In this document: piece after piece, positions 34,908 through 45,601 of the stretch | Layout of the letters: each line of letters begins with the position of its first letter | How positions within the stretch are numbered: the first letter of the stretch is position 1 | Source of the DNA: Ambrosia x helenae | Taxonomy: Eukaryota > Streptophyta > Magnoliopsida > Asterales > Asteraceae | NCBI GenBank assembly: GCA_030844895.1 | Contig: CM061226.1 | Coordinates: 49,350,898-49,414,897, forward strand | DNA: 64,000 bases | Direction of reading: 5' to 3' | Notes under the pieces: model-generated | The model's input: only the letters and a program-made list of their open reading frames with translations | Told to the model about the DNA's origin: nothing | Database searches by the model: none | Translations under genes and position numbers: made by a program

Positions 34908-35445
34908 TGTAGAAGGATCTAATTGACAAAAACAATAGTGTTGATCAAACAAGTCTACTAATTCAAGTGCAGAATCCTTGAATCAGTTACAAAATGGTAA
35001 TAATATCAACAAAACGCAGAAATCACCATTAAACCATTCACTTCTTTAATTATCAAACTCAATTACACGTTAAAAAGATGTTTATAATCAATTACAGACG
35101 TGAAAAAAGTTGACTCAAAACCCTAGGGAGAACACTAGACTGGAGGGAAAACAAAATGTCAAAAGTTACATCTCAAAAATGAACTTGGCCTTATATAGGC
35201 CTGCACATTCGCCCATATAGTATGGTTGAATGTGCAGGTTCGACCAATCACACTAGTCGAACCAAGCAATACATTAACATCTATATCTACCTTCGACCTC
35301 CAGTTCTCCTTCGCACCTTCAAGTCTCCTTCGACCGTTTATAAATCTTCCTTCGACCAAATAATTCTTCCTTTGACCATTCGACTAAACACAAAAACATA
35401 TGTTAAAAGTAATCCAAAGCATTAGTCGCACAAAATGCATCTACA
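34908..35445 (-). repeat. Element B 3' LTR
   Basis: It has TGTAGAAGG...GCATCTACA termini. The minus-strand TATA box CCTATATAAG is at about 35190-35199, with a TTCGACC/TTCGCACC array upstream (plus 35203-35385). A dyad pairs GGTTCGACC with GTCGAACC. Confidence 0.93.
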
Positions 35446-35541
35446 AACTCCCCCTCGACTATTGCTTGGATTGTTTACGCTCTTGGTCCATTCTTTTGTT
35501 CATCAGCTTTATGTGTAAATGCTTCTTTTGTTCTAAGGTCA
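35446..35541. other. Element B 3' untranslated region and polypurine tract
   Basis: The purine tract lies at the LTR edge. Otherwise this is the short non-coding end after the accessory frame. Confidence 0.7.
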
Positions 35542-38500
35542 TCACCGGTGCATAAACTTGTTTCGGCTTTTTCTCTTGACATCAGGAACATCTTGAACTT
35601 TCACAAACTTACCAAGCTTCTTATCGTAATCACATCCAGCATTAATGTCATGAGCAAAGCACAGGAATACAACAAGTTGGTATTTTCCTGCTTGATCACA
35701 ATCCTTCACCTCACTGTAAATCGGATTATAATACAACATAATGATATCCTCATGTGAGCAGTTAATCAACCACATAGGATCAAATATGTGTATCTTCTTG
35801 AAATCTTTCACACCATCTTTCAAAACAATCACAACCTATGCAGTTTTCCAGTCATTGTACCACCAGATGAAATCTTTAGCAAAGTGTTGTGGGATCTGCA
35901 TCAACGGAATGTGTTTCGACACTTTCGGTGGTTTGTACTTCAACGTCACCTTGGGCATTCTGGTTATCTCATCAATCTCTTTCTTATGAACAATCCATTT
36001 AGGATACTGAGGAGTGAATAAATTCCATTTCGTCCTGCTTTCTCTCGACATACGATCAGCAAAATAAGCAATAGGATTGTTCATAGATCCAGTCAACTGA
36101 TGTCTACACACATCTCGAATCGCCCAGTATGGAAGTGTCTTCAAATCATGGAATCTTTCATAATAAAGTATTCCTTTTTCCCACTTAACAGCTACACATT
36201 TCAACTGTTTCATAAACTTCCATCCCAACGCTCTTCCTTTGAATATCTCGTTGTGTAACTTGTAAAAACTTGCCTGTATCTCTGTCTTAGGACGATTTGC
36301 TTCTTTCTCCTTCAGTTTCCTCAATAACTCTTTCAAACTATCAGATTGAATAGTGTTCGGTTTATCATGCCCTAGAAATACTTCTTCCATGAATCTCTTA
36401 CTCTTTTCACGAGCAAGTTTCTCGGCTTCTTTCAATAATTCATCAGTGACCTCAGCAAATCCAGAATCTTTATCTTTCTTGAAATATTCTGGATATTCTT
36501 CACTGGTTATGTCTTCAATCTCAACCTCCTCGAATACAGGCATATCTCGATCATCTGAATGATTACCTGCTTCTTTTTCAGGTAAATTAGGAATCTGATT
36601 ATCAATCAATAGTTCTTCCAACGTCTTCCCAACCTGTTTCGCCAAACCTTCTAATATCTCATTTGACATCGCCGCAGAAACTTCTCCATCCTCCAAATCT
36701 GGATCGTTATACTCCAACTCAAATATCCTGTCACTGGATTCAAGGATCTTTGAAAATCTGCTAGTCATATCTATCGTCCAGACTCTATCTGTTAACATCT
36801 AGCGATACATCTTCTTATCATCGTCTGATAGCGATCTTAGCTTCTCATTTCAAAAGATCGTATCATCATCAACAGATCCTCCAGGAGCTTTTGAGCTGGA
36901 TCCTCCTTCACCTTTTCCAGATCCTCTTTTCTCACATTTGTATTTATCAGTATCGTCATCATCATCATCACTATCTGAACTCGCAGAGCTGTTACCTTTA
37001 CCAGAATTATCATCAGAACCATCATCGTCACCATCATCTTTCTTTTTCTTCTGAGAAGTCTTACCAGCATCATCATCTAACTCCTCATCTTCTTCCTCTT
37101 CATTATCAGATGATTCGAAATCAACTTCTTCTTCATCTCGCTCTTTGTCCTCTTCACCAGCTTGCAGTTGAGGAGCTCTAGAGTACAAGTCTTTAATCAA
37201 GTTATCCATGTTCTTGTTACTCTCTTTCAGCTTCTTATTCTCCTCTTTTAGTGCAATAAATCTCCTGGTGTTCCTCTATTCGTGTTTTAACAACTTCTTG
37301 TTTTCTTTTCGAAGTTGTTTAATCTTAGCTTCAAGTGCTTCCTGATTGTCATGAGATGTTTCAACAACGTCTAGCATTTTCTTGTCGTTGTTTTTCAATT
37401 GCTCGATCTTTGCTTGCTGCTGATTGATTATTTTCATCATGTTAGCTAGCTTCCGGTTCACAGCATTCATCACATCACTATCAACTGTGACCTTTGGTGT
37501 AGAAGCTTCAACAGCAACAGACAACTTTCCTTTCTTTTTCTTCTTTAGCACTCTATCCAGTGCATCATTAAATTCATTAATAGGTAAATCAGTCTCTTTC
37601 TCAGTACCTGATGTTGTCTTCTGCTTCTTTGAAGCTGGAGTTGCAACCAGTGATTTCGAGCTAGATGTTGGTGGCAGTTTCTTACCAGCAATCAATGATT
37701 CTATTTCTCTAGCTCTCTTCTCCATAGGTTTCAAAACCTTCTCCTTTTTCTTAAACTGAGGTTTCTTTTGTTTCTCCCCTTGCATTGGCGATCCAGGAAA
37801 ATCCTCTGATCCCAAGCCTAAACCCTCATCAGTTTCATCTAAATGGATAGGGCTTTTAGTTCTCTGTTCCTCCAACGACTTGTTGAGACTGACAGACTCA
37901 CCAGCTACAGTGGCCTTGGGCGTGGTGCTCTTCACTGTCTCTGCATCAGAATCCCATCTCTCATCCACTTGCGTCTCTTCAGAATCTACAGACGCCTCAT
38001 CCACCAAGTGCAATCCTTTCTTTGCCATACTCTTATGTCTTCTAGAAACTTTCTTCTTAGCTGGTTCAGCTTCAGCTTCAGTTTCTTTTTCCTTACCCTT
38101 ACCACTCTTTGCTCCAACATTCACCACTTGACGCTTTCGTTTAGCATCAAGGTCTACTGGATTTAAAGGATTGTCTTCATCTGATCCACTGTCAGCATGT
38201 CTCACCTTATCTTTACGTGGGTCTGTATAATCTATCTTGATCAGGTGACCAAATAGATTCTTCATCGGTGGTCGTTCATTCACTGGCACACCCTTTTAAG
38301 CCTTCATCCTAGCAAGAGTGTTCAGATTCATGTGCTCCTGAACAATAATCTGCTTAGGATCTCTCTTCAAGTTCTTGTACTTAGCATCAAAGATCATCTG
38401 AAGAAATCGAGGATATAACAAAAATTTCCTGCTCCTTAACCCTCTCACAGGTTCTAACATATGTTCCATCAGCATCCCAGACACATTGAATGGTTTGTTC

Positions 38501-39068
38501 AATATCAAAGCTACCATCAATGAACTGATACTCTTTCTTATCAAATCGTATCCACCAGCAGCTGATCCGAAAACATGAATCATCACATGTGCAAGATATT
38601 TGAACTGAGGACAAAGCTTTCCTTTATGTAACGAACCGTCAGTGATTGGTCCGTTATACTTCATTCGTAGAAAGCATTTCCGTTGTTCAGTCCACGTCAA
38701 CTCTCTGGGATCCGTCTTAACATCCTCTAACTTCAATGCTTCTCTGATGTCGTTCTCAGAGACGATCACCAGCTCTCCTTGAATATTACTAACGAGTGAT
38801 GATTCGCCTTCCCAAAAGTCCATCTTCGCATTGGTCCAGAACCCCTGTTGGTGATCACGGTAAATAATAGCTGGTGTAGCAATCGCGTCAATCACTCTAC
38901 TTCGCTTCAAGAATCTATAATTCTGGCAAACTCAGTGTGTTTCTTCACATCGCCTAAATATGCACAGCAGTTGTGTGCAGATTCAAACGGTAAATCGACA
39001 CTCTTTTCTTTCTCAGCTGCCTTCGAAGATGATCCAGCAGGAACACTCGCACTTTCCTGTTCAGACAT
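35542..39068 (-). pseudogene. Element B accessory protein (ORF3-like), about 1,175 codons
   Basis: From ATG at 39068 the reading runs MSEQESASVPAG and HTEFARII, then shifts by one base near 38920. From 38910 to 35542 everything is one frame, broken only by in-frame stops near 38296, 37276, 36850, 36799 and 35836. The N-terminal 250 residues are predicted helical, with FWTNAKMDFW, SENDIREALKLED, FKYLAHVMIHVFG and KFLLYPRFLQMIFDAK. A Lys/Ser/Thr-rich region, a coiled coil (about 37290-37450, LANMMKIINQQQAKIEQL), an Asp/Glu/Ser tract (36870-37150) and a more ordered C-terminus (HDLKTLPYWAIRDVCRHQL, FDPMWLINCS) follow. Not gag, pol or a known enzyme. The N-terminus resembles the ORF3 of element C and a family I remember from composite genomes labelled synaptobrevin longin-like, a label I do not trust. 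Function unknown. Confidence 0.75.
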
Positions 39069-39967
39069 TGTTAAGCTGCAAAACAAATCAAAACAAACAT
39101 GTTAAAAACGGACAAAACAAAAACTTGAAAAATTTTGGTTTTCAAATCCTACATTCGACCAGTTCGTTAGTGCGAATGAGGAATTTTAGGTATGAATGAG
39201 AAGATTTAAAGGTTCGAATGTAAAATATTTTGAAAATTTCTTCATTCGACCACTTAAACTACATTAGCCCAAATAATCATTCTCCTTCGCCCAAACTGTC
39301 ACGTTCGACCGTTTGTGATGGGCGAAGGTGACTGTTCATCTTCTCCAAAATTCAGAATTTGATTTTGATTGTTTTAAATCGCCATTTTGATTTGAATAGC
39401 ATCTAAACTAACCGATTAAGTGTTGCCAAACATCAATTTCAATAAACAACTATTGATTATGTGTTTTTAAACAAAAACTAGGGTTCGAAACTTTTAAACT
39501 ATCAATTAATCAATTTGATGATGTTTAATCCTAAGTTTTTGGATATTCTCCCATAAAACACATAAGCAATGAATCCCACTCAAAAAATCGTTCAATTATC
39601 ATGTTAAAATCAGTGTTTAAAGTCAGTTAGGGCACGAATAGAAATCAAGGATTAATCACTGAACACTGAATAATAACCTGGAAAATTTAGTGCAAAATGA
39701 TCAATGATACACGACGAAGACAATGAAATGGTCTAGAAATCACGAGCAACAAAGTGACTTAATCTCAGAAATTTTGAAAATTTTTCGAATGGGGTCGAAT
39801 GTGCTGAGAAGGTGTTATATAAGCTTCACATTCGACCGTTTGACTAGGTCGAATGTGATGCTTTTTCTACCATCGACCCTACTGAAAGGTTCGAATGTAG
39901 AAAAAGGGTTCGAATGACAAAAATATCAAATTGTAGTTGTTTGATCCATATGGCTCTGATACGACTT
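39069..39967 (-). other. Element B leader and primer site
   Basis: This is non-coding. TTCGACC-type motifs recur at about 39150-39325 and 39780-39910, as in the element A leader. The primer site is at 39953-39964. Confidence 0.75.
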
Positions 39968-40505
39968 TGTAGAAGGATCTAATTGACAAAAACAATAGTG
40001 TTGATCAAACAAGTCTACTAATTCAAGTGCGGAATCCTTGAATCAGTTGCAAAATGATAATAATATCAACAAAACGCAGAAATCACCATTAAACCATTCA
40101 CTTCTTTAATTATCAAACCCAATTACACGTTAAAAAGATGTTTATAATCAATTACAGACGTGAACAAAGTTCACTCAAAACCCTAGGGAGAACACTACAC
40201 TGGAGGGAAAACAAAATGTCAAAAGTTACATCTCAAAAATGAACTTGGCCTTATATAGGCCTGCACATTCGCCCATATAGTATGGTCGAATGTGCTGGTT
40301 CGACCAATCACACTGGTCGAACCAAGCAATACATTAACATCTATATCTACCTTCGACCTCCAGTTCTCCTTCGCACCTTCAAGTCTCCTTCGACCGTTTA
40401 TAAATCTTCCTTCGACCAAATAATTCTTCCTTCGACCATTCGACTAAACACAAAAACATATGTTAAATGTAATCCAAAGCATTAGTCGCACAAAATGCAT
40501 CTACA
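39968..40505 (-). repeat. Element B 5' LTR
   Basis: It matches 34908-35445, with the TATA box near 40250-40259 and the motif array at 40262-40445. Confidence 0.93.
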
Positions 40506-41029
40506 GACCCGTCGGAAGCCTTCCAAGCCACACTGAAACCAACCCAAAAGCCAATATTAGTGCCATAACCCTTCCAAGCAGCCGCGTTTATCCTGAGCCT
40601 GCGGTACCTGCCGATGGAGATGCTATACCACCCAACCCACTCACAAATGAACCCACTCCAAACATAAGCATTTCCATCAACACCGCACCAGAAAACTCAA
40701 CCGCCAGTTCACCAATGCCGGCTAATGATGAGCCCGCTATTAACTGGACTCCTCCAATTGTTCCACCACTGGAACCACTAGCAAAGACAGTAAGGAGAGA
40801 GTATCGGCCTCATATTCCTTGTCCCGGTCGATTGATGAAACAAAAGACGGATGAGTAGTACCATAAATTCACCGAACTCCTAAGTCAAATCCATGTCAAC
40901 TTGCCTTTTATAGAAGTCATTCAGCAAATGCCCAAGTACTCCAAATTCCTAAAGAACTTCTTAAACAACAAGAAAAATCTCGAGGCAGCGGTCAAAGGAA
41001 ACACACTTGAGTGCGCGACACTACTCTAG

Positions 41030-41713
41030 CAAAATCTTACTCCAAAGCTGACCGACCCAGGGAAATTTTCTTTACTGTGCTCCATAGGCAATTTGCCTAT
41101 AAATTATGCCTTAGCAGATCTGGGTGCAAGTGTGAATGTTATGCCCACTTATATCTACAAGCAACTCAATTTAGGTGACCCGCGACCGTTGATAGCTATG
41201 ATCGAGTTGGCGGATGGTACCATAAAGAAACTAGAAGGGATTGTCGAAAATTTGCTCATCAAAATAGGGAAATTTGTTTTCCCCACCGACTTTGTCATCC
41301 TCAACATGGGCGAGAGTAATGCTCCTATTATTCTGGGCCGACCATTCTTAGCTACCGCCAGAGCCACAATAGATATGAGTGAGGGGATTCTTACACTTCG
41401 GGTTGGGAATAGTAAGTTGCACTACACAGCCGGTGGAAGAGAATATGAACCTGAAGATCCATTTGACGTGGCCCACTTCATTGATAAGCAATTAGATTAT
41501 CAATTGAAGAAAACTAAAGGTACAACAGTCACACCACCGGAAGAATCAGCGGTAGGGCTTGACAACACCAAGTGGATAGATGAATATTGGGACAGTCGTC
41601 AGAGGACTGGATGGAATAAGAAAAACTCGCGAAAAAAGAAACACCACCAGAGTCCAAGAGGTCGGAAAGGTAGCAGTCTAAGCATCACGCGTTTTGTCCA
41701 GCCAAAGACGTGA
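41030..41713 (+). pseudogene. Athila-like aspartic protease (H)
   Basis: In phase with the gag tail, this frame encodes IGNLPINYALADLGASVNVMP (active-site DLGAS), IELADGTIKK and the flap and C-terminal signature IILGRPFLATARA. This is the retropepsin fold of Athila/Tat elements, which have DLGAS rather than DTGAS. It continues as a Lys-rich tail and stops at 41711. The usual RT that follows protease in autonomous Athila elements is absent. The protease would mature Gag particles. Confidence 0.88.
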
Positions 41714-42824
41714 AACGTGGCGCTACCGTGGAGGCAGCCCAGATTAGTAGCTTAGGATGAATAAGTTGAGAGGTTGGTGCATACGGTAAACGAGTTCGTC
41801 AAGAACCATCAGGTATAGTCGTTCACTCTTGATACTTTCTATCACCCAGGTATGCCATCTCGGCATTAAGACCAGTAGCTTGTTTTTATTTTTATTTTTA
41901 TTTTTATTTTTATTTTTATTCTCTTATTAATAAACTATTGAAGTTCATGCCAAGTGGTTTCTCTCGAGATAGCAGACAAGGCAGCTACGGGGATCGACCG
42001 CACGCAGACCGTTGGAAGACAAAAAGGGAAGATTCTTGTTCCTTTTGACTTATCCACTTTTCTTTGCACATACATATATTACTATTATTGATTTAAAATT
42101 GTGTAAATGAATTAAGTGTGAGGTATTTAAAATTTTTATAAAAATTTAAAATACCTCAAAGCAGTCTAGCAAACCGTAACTAAAAAGTTAATGTTTTTAA
42201 AAAGAAGTTTTTGGCAACAAAAACGTTTTAAAACCCTTTGAGTCGGCCCAACGATTTAGCGGGAGAATAGGCAGGTCTTTGGTAGACGAAAAGAACATCT
42301 TAAGGTATTCCCCGATTCCTTAAAATCCCCTACCCTTTTCCATGCGAGCATTATTGAGCCTTATCGAGCACACCATTTCACATATATACACTACATATGC
42401 TCATTCAGTTGTTTTGAGAGATATTCCCCGATCGGTATGACCCGATTAGAACTTGTGTGACTTATGCGCTGCGAGACCGCATCAGAGAAGAGTGTGTGAA
42501 AGTGATTTAGGCACCTAGGACTTACCCATTCCGTTGCCATTGGCCTTTCATATATTTTCCCCACCCCTAGCCACCCATTTTTGAGCCCTTAGCCTTTCAT
42601 TTCCTTACGTTCATTTAGCCCTTGCCATGACGAAATTAGGGAGGTGTTTAGGTGTTGAGGAAGCTCTTTGGAAATTTTGGGACTTTGAAGCAAAAGCCGC
42701 ACATCAAGAATCAAGAAGAATCAATAATCAAGATCGTGAAGAGGCTACAAAAGAAAGCCATTAAAAGAGCATACCATGTGTTAGCCATCACCCAATTAGC
42801 ACCATGAGAAATTTATGTAAAAGA

Positions 42825-42860
<36 letters not shown>

Positions 42861-43495
42861 AAGAGTATCAAGGGAACTTCAAAAAGAAGAGTTTTGCAAT
42901 ATTGTCTGAAGAGACCAAGTGATCAACCCAACCTAGTGGAGGCTATTAGGTGGCCCTCGCGCCGAACGATTCACGAGAGAAGGACAAAGTCGAGCTGCAA
43001 AGTCCAAGGAGAAGATTAGCAAAGCCAACTTGAGAAGATCACCGAGATTCCAACAAACACCTTAAGCACCGAACCCGAAATCAGTCATGGTGGTAGACTC
43101 CATTCCTACCCTATTTTTCACCATCCCACTAAATAACCCCCGAAAAGTCCTATTGATTTACACACACCACCTCAATAAAAAGCGGTGGAGTTGCGATTTG
43201 CACCCAAGCCTATGATTTGAGTCGTCCTTCGGGTAGAATTTGAGTGATCACCCCAAAAATGAAACCCGAGTGAATGAGAGAAGTGAGGAAAAAGGAAAAA
43301 GGGGTCACCTTAGGAATTGTTGTAATAAAGTCTCACCGAAAGCCATGCCCGAAATCCTAAAAGTTTATTAAGTTAGGCTCTTAGGAGGTAAGTTAAGCTC
43401 GGCACATCGAGTTAAACTTACAATTTTTATCCCACTAAAATTGCCTAAGGTTCGGTTTGCTTGAGGATAAGAAAACGCTTAAGTGGGAGGTATTA
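41714..43495 (+). other. Element H non-coding 3' interior and polypurine tract
   Basis: No RT, RNase H or integrase words are seen in any frame. A TTTTTA-repeat run lies at about 41885-41921, and a (GT)n run at about 42824-42857. The end has TTGCTTGAGGATAAG and the purine tract AAGTGGGAGGTATTA (43481-43495) just before the LTR, as in other Athila/Tat elements. Confidence 0.8.
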
Positions 43496-44631
43496 TGATG
43501 TGCCAAAAAATTGCTATGTTTTCACCCACAGTTACCACCTGTTTTAGGGTCTAAATCGTGCTTTTATCTTTGTTTTATCATGATTTATCTTCCTTTGTTG
43601 ATAAATGCAGATTTGGAGGCCCGGTGACGAAAAGAAGTTAAAACCCGCACAAAACGGCACAAAAAGACGGAGAATTGAAGACTTTGAAGATCGCCAGACA
43701 TGGCACGGCTGTGCAGCCTTCCCGGGTCAACAAGTCAACATTTCCAAGTCAAAGGAGGTCAATTTCAGGATTCTGGGAAGTGCACGGGCATGCATAACGA
43801 TGAAGCACGGTCGTGCTTTACTCTAGCGTGTTCTCCAGGGAAAAAACTGACTAAGACAGACAAGGCGGTTAGCCCCCAGGACAAGCACGAGCATGCCACA
43901 GGGGATGGCACGGGCGTGCTCAGTAACAACCCGGCATCTGTTGTACAAAGGACTCTGCAACAGTACCCGTTGTCATGCATGGGCGTGCCAGAACGTCGTC
44001 GATGGCGTGCAAGAGCTGAAATGCCCATAAATAGAGGCCTCCACCCCACATTTTGAAGCATCCCTTTCCACTCGCAATCCAACACTTCTCCACGAAGTTT
44101 CTGCCCCCTGAGAGGTTTAGAGGTGTCCCTTGAAGCCTGGGATCACTCCACAAATACCTTGAGAGAGAGAGAGAAACACCCCAAAATCATCCAAAACCCT
44201 TAGAAATCTCCATATCACCCTCCAACATGTCTTGTACACTAACCCAATCTTGTGAGCTTGTTGTGACAACCATTTTAGGCTAGATTTCTGTTGGTGTTGT
44301 TAGGGTGAGGATGGATACTTGGTATGAATTAATATAGTTTATCTTTTATTTTAAAGTGGTGTTTTGTGTTCTTAATAATTCTTACTATTCTAACTTTGTT
44401 TAATGGTCTAATTAACAAATCACTTAGTCTTTGGTCTTGTGAGTGTCTTGACAAGCAATGGGAAGGATTCATGAGTGTACCCATGGTGTGTAAAAACCCA
44501 TGCACTTGTGAACTTAAAACCCAAAAGTGGGAAGAACTCATGAGTGTACCCATGATGTGTAACAACCCATGCACTTGTGAGCTTAAAACCCATGAGTTTG
44601 TCAAGATCTCATTTAGGGTCAGTACGGTCTA
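43496..44631 (+). repeat. Element H 3' LTR, first part
   Basis: It matches 19736-20319 and 32236 onward. It carries the CACGGCCGTGC array (about 43698-44010), the TATA-like ATAAATAG (44027-44034) and the tandem units of about 70 bp (44455-44590). It is interrupted by element C after GTCTA (44627-44631). Confidence 0.9.
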
Positions 44632-45338
44632 TGTTAGGATCTGAGTTTGATTGTTTTTATTGTTTAAGTAATATGAGTAAGAAAGAAGTAAACTATAAAC
44701 GGAAAGCGCAGGGGAATGATAAACTGTAAATCAAAACAAGAGAATAATTGTTTTTGAATTGAAAGCTTTCATATAATGGAATGATTACAAACGATTACAA
44801 TTACTCCCCCTCAGCCTGATCACTCGTGTAAGTTTGTCTAAGAGAATGTTTTGAGTGATAGATAGAACAGTACATGCACGGTTCTATTTATAGACAATCT
44901 AAACCACTGATGACCTAGGCTGACATCACCTAAGACAGTGACCTCTAACAGAATAACAATTTAAAACATCTGATGACACAAATACTGTTATATAGAAAAC
45001 TCTGATAGACAAACATCTGATAGGAAACCTCTGATGGTCTTGTATCGTCTGTTGAAGCCTAAGTGTTGTTGGCTCCAACAGACCTTTAGTCTTCAGTACT
45101 TAGATCAGCATTTGTTCTTCATCAGACCTTTGATCAGCAGTTGTTCTCTAACAGTTGTTCTTCATCAGACTTTTGCAAGCAGCAGTTGTTCCAACAATTG
45201 TTAGGGTACAACAGATGTTAGGGTCAACAGTCTTTTGGGAGAAGTAACTTGCAAATGCTGTTCTTTATTAAGGATCAATTGTGTAGTATATTTTGGCTTT
45301 CCAATCATCTGTTCTTCTCCAGGTTAGCAGACCCAACA
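44632..45338 (-). repeat. Element C 3' LTR
   Basis: It has TGTTAGGATCTGAG...CAGACCCAACA termini on the plus strand. The minus-strand TATA box TCTATAAATAG is at about 44884-44894. Upstream of it are many CATCTGA, CAACAGA and CAGTTGTT motifs (plus 44910-45330). It has about 45 bp more in that array than the upper LTR. Confidence 0.93.
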
Positions 45339-45601
45339 ATCTCCCCCTAGAACAGATGATGCCAAAACTAAGCCTTATTATTGATCTTTATTCCTCATCA
45401 GACTTTCTCTGATTTGACCTTTGAATTGTAATTCAAAACTCAATGAGAAGAGGTCTTCTGCATCTCTTTCAAGCTCTAAGTTTAGCAATGTTTGGAGATC
45501 ATCTGCACATAGGTCATGTGCATCATCCATACTCTACTTTTGGGCTTCTCCATCTGATCTGAGTAGAGTCAATTCATGGTTGTCTTTGTTGACCTTCCAT
45601 T
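45339..45601. other. Element C 3' untranslated region
   Basis: The purine tract is at 45339-45352. The rest, to 45601, is non-coding tail of the third ORF transcript. Confidence 0.65.

Larger units (their letters stand above)
34908..40505 (-). mobile_element. Element B: copia-type non-autonomous element with accessory ORF
   Basis: Identical-length LTRs of 538 bp (34908-35445 and 39968-40505) differ at about a dozen positions by eye. The target duplication is perfect: GACCC at 34903-34907 and 40506-40510. On the minus strand the primer site TCGTATCAGAGCC (39964-39952) has one mismatch to initiator Met. The polypurine tract, CGAGGGGGAGTT, lies next to the lower LTR (35457-35446). The 4.5 kb interior carries no gag, protease, integrase or RT, only one long broken frame (35542-39068). 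LTRs, primer region and the leader words TTGTAGTTGTTTGATCCA resemble element A, so A-type enzymes may mobilise it (inference). Confidence 0.93.
33659..41029 (+). pseudogene. Athila-like Gag (H), split by element B
   Basis: A likely true start at 33659 (MNLRSSPFLTPP) is one base out of phase with the long frame from 33750, probably through an indel in the A-run at about 33735-33748. The long frame holds the Retrotrans_gag domain with PFSLKDHAKAWL, WADLAQKFLSKYFPP and ERFKDMLRKCPHHG. It runs to 34907, where element B is inserted with GACCC duplicated, and continues in phase at 40506. TAG codons at 40856-40858 and 41027-41029 interrupt the tail (HKFTELLSQIHVNLPF, MPKYSKFLK) that leads into protease. 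Gag forms the particle. No zinc knuckle is visible. Confidence 0.9.

Noticed and set aside
36837..37181. Overlapping frames rich in His/Asp/Met in 36.8-37.2 kb
   Set aside because: They are shadows of the acidic tract of the element B accessory frame on the minus strand.
42822..43019. Small ORF with a Cys/Val repeat
   Set aside because: It is a (GT)n microsatellite read in frame.
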